Positions 37,861-47,800 of a DNA stretch of 64,000 nt are shown piece after piece. The notes under the pieces were generated by a model. The model did not search any database, was not told the DNA's origin, and was given only the letters and a program-made list of their open reading frames with translations. This DNA is from Tubulanus polymorphus (lineage: Eukaryota; Nemertea; Palaeonemertea; Tubulaniformes; Tubulanidae), in the NCBI RefSeq assembly GCF_964204645.1, contig NC_134034.1:186001-250000 (forward strand), in the 5' to 3' direction. Made by a program: the position numbers and the translations under genes. The first letter of the stretch is position 1, and the number at the start of each line of letters is the position of its first letter.

Positions 37861-37944
37861 TCTATTATCAATGCGCATCTTGTACTCAACGATTTCCAAA
37901 TCTCATCTCAGTACCGGATAGCCAGGTGTACAGTTTGAAAACTG

Positions 37945-38056
37945 AGGGGCGGTTTGATAAACTGCTGTTACCTTTATTCCAAAGGTTAACTCAATTGATA
38001 ATGAATTGAGCTAGCCCCTTTGTCTAAGGAAATACCAGTTTATAAAACCGGTCCGA
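37945..38056. mobile_element. foldback element related to 7734-7838
   Basis: The ends GGCGGTTTGATAAACTG and CAGTTTATAAAACCGGTC pair. The interior has AACTCAATTGATAATGAATTGAG. Confidence 0.7.
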
Positions 38057-38314
38057 GGAGTGCAGGGGCTACAGGTGCTCATAAGTTGGTTAAAGATAAC
38101 TGGCGGATGATTGGAGCAACAAAGCAATTTTAATTGTCACTGTAGTCACACAGATTGTCGACACTGTCCCCGACACAGTGAAACTGTTACAGCAGATTGA
38201 TCTCAATTCGGTACCGACGGAGCCGCCCTAGTAGTAGGAATAGCCCTAGTATACACTCAGGTGTGGAGAACAGATGTTTTAAACTCACTACAATAGAACA
38301 TTTAACAGATTAAA

Positions 38315-38480
38315 AATGATGTTGGTTGTGTAGGTTGTGATCGGGTTGTGTAGGTTGTGATCGGGTTGTGTAGGTTATGAAGGTTGTGATCGGGTTGTGT
38401 CGGTTGTGATCGGGTTGTGTAGGTTGTGAAGGTTGTGATCGGGATGTGATCGGGTTGTGATCGGGTTGTGATCTGGTTGC
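38315..38480. repeat. GGTTGTGATCGGGTTGTGTA minisatellite
   Basis: Irregular 10-20-bp units of GGTTGTGTA and GGTTGTGATCG. Confidence 0.9.
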
Positions 38481-38890
38481 GGAGGTATATCAGCTAATTG
38501 AGACGATGACATGTATTATATAGTATACTGTATCTGCCTAAAGTAAAGTGAATCATTGTTAATTATCGGATATCAGTGAATATTTTATATCTAATTGTTT
38601 CTGCTGGTGTAAATAGAGTGTAAATAAATAATGACCACACGATGTTGACTTAGAGAGCTCGGGGGTAAAATCAATAAGTTTGAATTGTGGTCATAGATCG
38701 GCGCATGCGTGTGTTTAACTGCTGATAATACTGTCATTAATATCTCAAACCTCTGATTCTATGGTGAACTTTCTCTGTAACTATTGTCACTATACGAGAT
38801 ATGATTACGAGCCGCGCCCAGTCACATAAAAAAACCTATCTAAACATTCCTTGTCAACTAAAATTACCTTTTGCCCTTTATATTTTTCAG

Positions 38891-41800
38891 TGCGTCCATC
38901 AAATGAGTCTCGGCTACAGTTGACGACGACACCTGGCGAGCATTTAGAAAACTTCCACATTCCATCAAACATACACCCTCAGATACATCCCTAGTGCCGC
39001 GTCATTTTTTTCATATCAAGTTTTAAAACTCACATATCTTAAAACATGCCCGGAATGTTTGCACGAAGGCGCAGTTTGATAATTAAAGTGGTCGTGTTGA
39101 TTCCTATGCTGTGGTTCGCGGCTGTGCTGGTATACTCATTCAGCGACCACACTATCGACCCAGCGCCCCCTGGCGGCGGACCGCGTAAAATTCCGCCGTT
39201 ACAACGCGAAGCGCGCGTGCAGAATATGGACCAAGCGGGTGAGGCGCCCCCTGGCGGTCACGCGGGTGGTAGTGATAGCGAGAAAGATATAGGTATCAAA
39301 GTGGATAGCTTTTTAGGGCAGCATTTAGGGCGTAATGGACTGCAGGGTTTGCGTAAACAACAGATCGGGGATAGGGTTGCCAGGAATATACCGGTATTCC
39401 TGGGTCAACCGTTAAACGGGAATATAATTCAGAACATTCCCGATAACAAGGACCAGCAGCAGCAGCAGGAGGAGAAGATGTTTATAAATAAACCTGTTAA
39501 AATCGATGAATCGAAGAAAACAACCAGAAACTTAAGCGCTCCAGGTAAGACAAAGAATCATATAAATACCCTTCTAGAAAGGTGGCAGGAAACATGGCTG
39601 CCTCCATAGACCATTCTGGAAGACATGTCAGAAAACACGGCTGCCTCCATAGACCATTCTGGAAGACATGTCAGAAAACATGGCTGCCTCCATAGACCAT
39701 TCTGGAAGACATGTCAGAAAACATGGCTGCCTCCATAGACCATTCTGGAAGACATGTCAGAAAACATGGCTGCCTCCATAGACCATTCTGGAAGACATGT
39801 CAGAAAACATGGCTGCCTCCATAGACCATTCTGGAAGACATGTCAGAAAACATGGCTGCCTCCATAGACCATTCTGGAAGACATGTCAGAAAACATGGCT
39901 GCCTCCATAGACCATTCTCAAAAACATGTCAGAAAACATGGCTGCCTCAATAGACCATTCTGGAAAGCATCAGAAAGTATGACAGTCTCAGCAACCGCCA
40001 TAGATTCTTCCAGAAAACACGACAAACACTCTCAATTGTGAACTTTGTTCGCGATGATGGCATTTTGTTCTGACCTTTTAAACATTAATCCATATTTCTA
40101 TGTTTATTCGTGTTTTCTGCACTATTTATTTTCGCCGCAGGTGAAATGGGAAAACCGGTCGTCATTGACAAGGAGAAGTTAAACCCGACTGAACGCGCTA
40201 GATTCGATCGATTGTGGAAGGAGAATGCGTTTAACGGTTACGCCAGTGAAATGATCTCTTTACATAGAAGTTTACCTGATGTGAGAGATAGAGAGTGAGT
40301 ATGAAGTGTCTACCAGTCGTCGTGCTCGGGGGGGGGGGGGGGTCAATATGTGTGAGCGTCGCGGGTGTTTGAGATTTGACTGGATTCACAATCAAATTAA
40401 ACCCACACAACTGTGGAACTGGGTTCCGCAGAGTCAAATTAAACTCACACAACTGTGAAACTGGGTTCAGAGTCAAAGTAAACCCACACAACTGTGGAAC
40501 TGGGTTCAGAGTCAAATCAATCCCACACAACTGTGGAACTGGGTTCCGCAGAGTCAAACTAAACCCACACAACTGTGGAACTGGGTTCCGCAGAGTCAAA
40601 CTAAACCCACACAACTGTGGAACTGGGTTCCGCAGAGTCAAACTAAACCCACACAACTGTGGAACTGGATTCAGAGTCAAAGTAAACCCACACAACTGTG
40701 GAACTGGGTTCAGAGTCAAATCAATCCCACACAACTGTGGAACTGGGTTCCGCAGAGTCAAATTAAACTCACACAACTGTGGAACTGGGTTCAGAGTCAA
40801 ATCAATCCCACACAACTGTGGAACTGGGTTCAGAGTCAAATCAAACCCACACAACTGTGGAACTAGGTCCAGAGTCAAATCAATCCCACACAACTGTGGA
40901 ACTGGGTTCAGAGTCAAATCAATCCCACACAACTGTGGAACTGGGTACAGAGTCAAATCAATCCCACACAACTGTGGAACTGGGTTCCGCAGAGTCAAAC
41001 TAAACCCACACAACTGTGGAACTGGGTCAAGAGTCCACGCAACAACTAAAGAATTGTCGAACTGTGGAATTGTGGTATATTTGGAATATTGTAGCAGCAG
41101 CATGTCACCATCCTCCTCTAAACCTATAACCGTATGTAACATGTAACCGTGCGCATGCGCGCTAACTGACACCCTGAAGGTATCACGCGATTGCGAGACG
41201 CAGACGACTCGAGTTTGAATCGATAGAAATTTCCGTGATAAACAGAAATATGAAATATGAGTGATTTTTATCACGTATTCAATCAAATTACGGCTTGATT
41301 TACTGTCAGTTTTATTGATAATTCTTTTCATATTTTATAGATTTGAATTCGTCTATTTGAAATGTAACCGTCACAAAGACAAGGCCGCCAGTTATTTATA
41401 TATCATATTCAAAATTAGCTGCGAGGGGAATTTCATTAAGTATGAAATATTAGCTTCGTGTTTAGCACAATGTTGGAAATCGCGCCTTCGTTGTTGAATA
41501 AAAAATATTCTAGACAGAAATAAAGTATTTCTGGCATTCACGATTGTGGTTCGTGAAAAAAAAATTCATGTCGCATTTTCTGCGTCAATGTATGAGATCT
41601 TATCAAATGCGCCCCCTTCCTCCCTTCCCCAGCACCCCAGAGAGATAGGGAGGAATAAATCCTAATCTGAGCACCCTGAAGGAAATGCTCACCAGCGGAC
41701 CAGGACCCAGTTCGACAATCTCAGTCTGACCTGACCTGACCCTATAAAATACACTAGCAGCGAAAGATGGTAATTTCTAATAAAATCAGTACGCAGTATT

Positions 41801-44800
41801 CACCATCAGTCTCAGTATAACCGACACTCATCCTCGGTGTCAGTCACGTTTATTCTATTTTACAGATGCAGAGATATAAAATATCACGACAACCTTCCAG
41901 ATACAAGTGTTATTATCTGTTTCCACAATGAAGCTTGGTCTGCGTTATTGAGAACAGTACACAGCGTACTGGACAGGTCTCCTCCACATCTTATTAAAGA
42001 AATTCTACTCATCGACGATTATTCAAACATGGGTAAGTTTTATTGAACCCTCTGTCAGCTTCTAGTTGCGCAGTCGTGAATTAGGAGATCTTAAATCTTA
42101 AGACTGGTCTTAAGTTGTTAGATTGGCTATAGAACTGAGTTGGTCTTAGACTGGTCTTAAGTCTAAGCCCTGACTATGCAACTGGCCCCTGACGGTTGTA
42201 CAGTCATGGCTTAGACAGTCTAAGACCGGTCTTAGACCAACTGAGTTCTATAGCCAAACTAACAACCTAAGACCAGTCTTAAGGTTTAGGACGACCTTTG
42301 GACTTAAGTCACGAATTTGAAAGTGGGTTCTGAACTAAGATGGTCTTAAACCTGTCTGATTAAGCCATGAGTGTGTGCAACTGATTCAAAATCAACAGAG
42401 ATCCATGAAATGAATGGTTTGTAAACATCTGGACACGTTGAGACGAGACGACTGTTTAACACGTTCCAGAGTACCTGGAGTCGTCCCGCCTAGCGAGTGT
42501 ACAGTCCGCACGGTCCGCACGGTCCACACGGCCGGTAGGATCCACACTACTGTATTAACCCTATTTCTTCATAGCTATTTCAGAATTCCAATTGATTTTT
42601 TAGAACATTTAAAATCGCCGTTAGACGAATACGTAGCTAAACTGGGCAAAGTGAAAGTAGTGCGTGCGAAACGACGTGAAGGATTAATACGCGCTCGGTT
42701 ACTCGGTGCTTCGGTCGCTACAGGGACGGTTCTCACTTATCTAGACTCGCATTGCGAATGCGCAGAAGGTACGACAGAATTTTCGTCATAATTTTAAACA
42801 TTCGATTTTCTGGAGATTAATTTTATCGTCATGAAATTGTTGGAAAAATTCTTTTAAAATGAATGCTGGGTAATGACTGGTTATGAGCGGGTCTACACAA
42901 TGTCCCAAATGTTTTAGAAGTAAATTCCAATTCTTGTTCTTGAACAATTTTTCCCCCAAAATTTCTACTGCTGTACAAAACTCTAAACATCTTTTAGTCG
43001 TCGTTCCTTAATGAGTAAAACTAGTCTCGAAGCTTTAAAGCTTATAGTGAAATTCCTGAGCTTAGATTTAGGCCTTAAACCCAAACCTGGCTACTTTTAT
43101 CCAATATCCCTCCTAGACCCAGTTCGGAATTAAACCCACATCATTGTGAGACCGCCTGCGGTCCTGATCTCGTGGTTTCCTGAGAGGACGATGATACTAG
43201 ATGCAATGAATGAAATACAGATGGTCTCCGCACAGTGTTTTAAATGGTTGACTGATTTTCAGGCTGGTTAGAACCGATGTTAGATCGGATAGCGATCAGT
43301 AAGTCTAATGTAGTATGTCCGGTAATCGATGTCCTCGATGACGACACTTTAAAGTTCAACTACGCCAGCGCCAAACACACGAGTGTCGGCGGTTTCGACT
43401 GGAATCTACAGTTCAACTGGCACTCTATTCCCGACCACGAAATGCGCCGTCGGCCGACAGAGGTCGCTCCGCTAAGGTAGCGTTAAGTGTTTAGTACATG
43501 TTTAGTTTGTGCTTGCGACCCGTGATTTCGAGTGAGACAGAATTTGAGACCGATTTTTCTTCTAATCGCTTTTTGATTTTTCATTGTTTGGTGGTTGTTC
43601 ATTCATATTCATTACACGGTTGTACTTCCCTTGAATGAAGACCTTGATCTGTGGAAAAAATGGCTGCCTTTATGAATTACCAAATGACAGGTCTGATGGA
43701 TATGCAGATTGTAGCTTTAATGGACATTCAGATTGTTCCTCTGATGGACATCCAGATTGTTCCTCTGATGGACATCCAGATTGTTACTCTGATGGACATC
43801 CAGATTGTACCTCTGATGGACATCCAGATTGTACCTCTGATGGACATCCAGATTGTACCATTGATGGACACATCCTGTAATGTAGGCAGCCATGTTTTCT
43901 GTAGATTTTCTGTAGGTTTCCCTTTATATAAACCTCACTCATTGTTATTTCACATCTGTTTCACTTCTTCAAATCGTTTCATCTATAGCATGAATGCATG
44001 TTGTACACACTGTATATCAGTATATTGTCATCTTTTACGTTTTGCATGCCTACAAAATGTCTTTAAGTAAAACTCAATTCTACTTCTGTTTATATTTACT
44101 TGTGGGATGTCCTTATATTGTGGGACATCTATGTATTGTGGGACATCTTTATATTGTGGGACATCTATGTATTCGTTACTAATGTTGGTAGTTGGTGTCT
44201 AATGAGTTGCTCCTTTTCTCTCCCAATTCAGCATCTGTTCATCCTGTTGATATTGGAACTCATCACGCTCCACCTGATAGTTTCACCCCTCTCACGATGT
44301 GGTAGTTGGGCCTCGACGGACAACCAAAAATCATGAAATCTTTCACAAAATTCTCCATTTCTTCTTCACCTCCAGTTCCTTATATGTTTCCCTAAAAATC
44401 TCGATTTCCTAGAATACAAGAAGTGAAGGCTTTTCTTTACGTTCCCGGATACATTTAATGATATTCTTCTATCCAGACTCTGTCCCACAGGTGGCGTGGC
44501 TGTGTCTACTGTTTCACTGCATCCTCCCTCGACAGGGGGCGTGTCTGTCTCTCCTGCCTCAGTGCATCCTCCCTCGACAGGGGGCGTGTCTGTCTCTATC
44601 GTTGTTGGGTTTACGGTGCAATCTATCCTCTGTTCACAGACGACATTTAATACAGACGTTATCGACTTGATGAGTCGCTTGCCAGTGCCGCTTTCGTATT
44701 GTTGATCGGATGGCGCGAGAGTTTTCCGCTCAGAGACGACTTGATTATTGGTGGATTTTTTTTAGAAATGGCGGTATTTTATTCATTATTGATTTCAGTC

Positions 44801-47800
44801 CATGTGTCGTGATATTTTAGCTTCCATGCAGCCATGTAGTTGTTAGATGCTACACTCATCCCGTAGAGTTAGAAACAAGGTTTTTGTTCAGGGAATTTAG
44901 AATTTTTCGCTTTTCTCCTAATAACAGTTGTATTCCAGGTTCAGCTTTTACGATTTGTCGATGTCAACACAACAAAAACTTCATTTAAAACAGAAAAAAC
45001 ATTTTGATTAAATCTCAGAGAGGGAACTCGGTTTAGGGTCAGTAACTCGAAAGTTGATTAAAGTTTGTGGCCGTTACAGCCGTTAAAAATTCAAAATTCA
45101 TTGTAGCAATTCTAAATGTCATCTTGCCAGAATTGACCCACTTGGACCAGTTGCATAGAGTCGTGATGATCTTGAAGATTGCTATATTTGTCATAGATTG
45201 GTCCACGCAATGACTGTGCAACCGGCCCCTGATAAGATTTAACCAATTTCCGAGTAACACTGATCCCTGTTTAGAATTGTTTCATTCTAAGATTTTTAAT
45301 TTTCGTCGTTCGAGCTCATTGTTTATGGTTTTAAGGTGGCGGTGTTTTTTTGTAAACAATTCCATAAACACAGATATCATCAAACCACAAACACATAAAC
45401 ACCTGGGGCCACAGGGCAAACACTCAGCGTCTGTAACGTGTATAGAGAGAATTCTAAACAGTTGAGATTGATGAATATTTACAGGGTGGCTGGAACCACT
45501 TTTAGATCCAATGTCGAACAGTACAAGCGCCGTTACAGCCCCGATTATCAACACGATAAGTGACGACACTTTCGCGTTTATCGGAGGTGCTTTCTATAAC
45601 AATATTGTCGGCGGGTTTCACATACATACCATGCAGTTTGACTGGGTTACCATGCAGTCTATTGAGAAGACTCGACGCGCTGAACTCGGTCTGCAGCCGT
45701 TTAGACCGATTAGGTGAGAGATACAGAGAGATATATCTATAGGTGTATCGGTCTGACTAACGGTATTAGTTATTCTTAGGAATCGGACTTCTCTTCGGCA
45801 TGATCTATACCGGGTTCAGTTCCACAGTTTGGGTCCGATTAGATTTAGGTCCTAGAGACTCAGATTCAACTAACATTTAATCCCTTTATTCCTAAACACG
45901 GCTTAAATATCGCGGACATTCTTTACACCTAAACCTCGCTTGTTATAGATGACACCTTGAAACACAAACATTAGGGATCGCCACAGCAGTGAGGGGAGTT
46001 CATCGAACTCCAGTGCCTGTTCTAGTCGCTAGGGGTCACCAGAGTTGTGAAAGGATGAGCAATGACCTGTAATTCAGACCCAGGACCTCCTGCTCCTGGG
46101 GTCTGGGATTCCCCTGCTCCTGTAACAGCGCCATCTATGATCGGATAACACTTTAAAATGTTACAGGCTGGTTGGAACCTCTTCTCGATCGAATCGCTAG
46201 AAACTGGACGACTTCCGTCTGTCCGGTTATTGACGTCATAGATATGGAAAACTTACGGTTCGCGTACTCCGGGGCGAAGTTCACTCAAAAGGGAATATTC
46301 AGACTCTCTGATATGATATTTAATTGGTCACCGTTAACGCAACATGATCGCTCTTACATGAAAGCGTTTACAGACCCGATAAGGTAGGCCCCATAACCTA
46401 GTCTCCTAGCTGTGCGTGATTACACACTTTCTTACCTAACCCCATATATATTATTCACAAAGCTAATTATTGATTAACCGCTTCAGTATTTAGCTGACAT
46501 AAAACAATAAATGACTACAGACTTAATTAAATAACTTTCTCATTCTCAATAACATCAACAAACTTGATTTATTTTCATTAAACGAACGATTAGTGATTAA
46601 CTCAATAACAAAAAACTAATCATTTCTCTAACTAACTTCACCACACTTTATCTGCCGTCATAATGACCGGTTGTTAATGGCAACCAGTATTTTCATGAAT
46701 AATTCTATCAAATGCTTTGTGAAACTCAGTGCTGTTTTTGCAGTTTGTGGCCGCTAGAGGCGAGAGTGTTCGCCACCATCGCTTCCCCTAACGGTCATGA
46801 ACTGCACTTATCTTTGCTATATACATGGAGTAGAGGTTAGGAAAGAAAGTTGTGAGTTTTTCACGACGGCATTCAACCACTCTAAATGGAGATTCGGGCT
46901 TCACGAAAATTCCAGTCCTTCCTGATTAAATAACACCTCGGTGTATAGATACCTCAATAACACCGGCCATCTTGGATATGGCTATTGCACGGACCCAACC
47001 CGAGTCACTCTAATCCCCGGGGATCCACCACTACAATGACCAGGTACAAATACCTGGTTTATCACGATACATATAACCTATAACCAACCTACTGGGACCT
47101 GCAACATCTCACAACACATTTCAATTATTCCCAATTCGCGCTCTCTATAGTTTGACCTCTGCTGAATCCATGGCCCCTTCTTGTTACGCCCTCACCCTGA
47201 TTACCCTTCACATTTCTTCCTAAGCCTAGCGTCGATCGGATTCTCATCTATGTTTACCGCTAGGTATCGCTTCGCACGCCATCTCCTTATCAACCGGTTT
47301 TCCCGTGACGTAGACAACGCTCTTTCCCTCATTGATAACGAGGGTTCTATGAGTAGGTGGCGCTTGTAGACGGTGGAAGGTTTTTTCTTCATATTCATGT
47401 TTTCATTTCATCTGTCGCTTCCTTGTCTCTGTTTGCAAAATAATTAATTCAAAATCGCTAATTACAATTAACTAATTATCATAATCATAATTGACTTATT
47501 ATCATAATTTCATGTAGATATATCATATTCTAATATATCATAATTCAAATACGTATCAATCTAATTCAATATTAATTTCACGTATATTTAGATTAACTAA
47601 GTACTGAATGAATGTATTGAGAATGTAGTCACAGTCTTTATGTGGGTCATATATAAACAACCCACAATATCAACGACGCTTATAATAGATTGCAAATATC
47701 CACCAATCATCACGTATTTGATTAAATATTTTCAAATAAAGAACGATAAAGAGAGATCTTTAGTGAAGCATTCTATCTAAAACATCGTCACTGAATTCTA

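Noticed and set aside
40231-41331. 366-codon minus-strand frame with PVPQLCGF-type repeats
   Set aside because: Antisense of the minisatellite in GALNT intron 2 and overlapping GALNT exon 2; non-coding.
43635-44070. Frames with SDGHPDC or LMDIQIV repeats between GALNT exons 5a and 5b
   Set aside because: 24-bp minisatellite in an intron. Not an extra exon 5 copy, since no GWLEP or matching phases.
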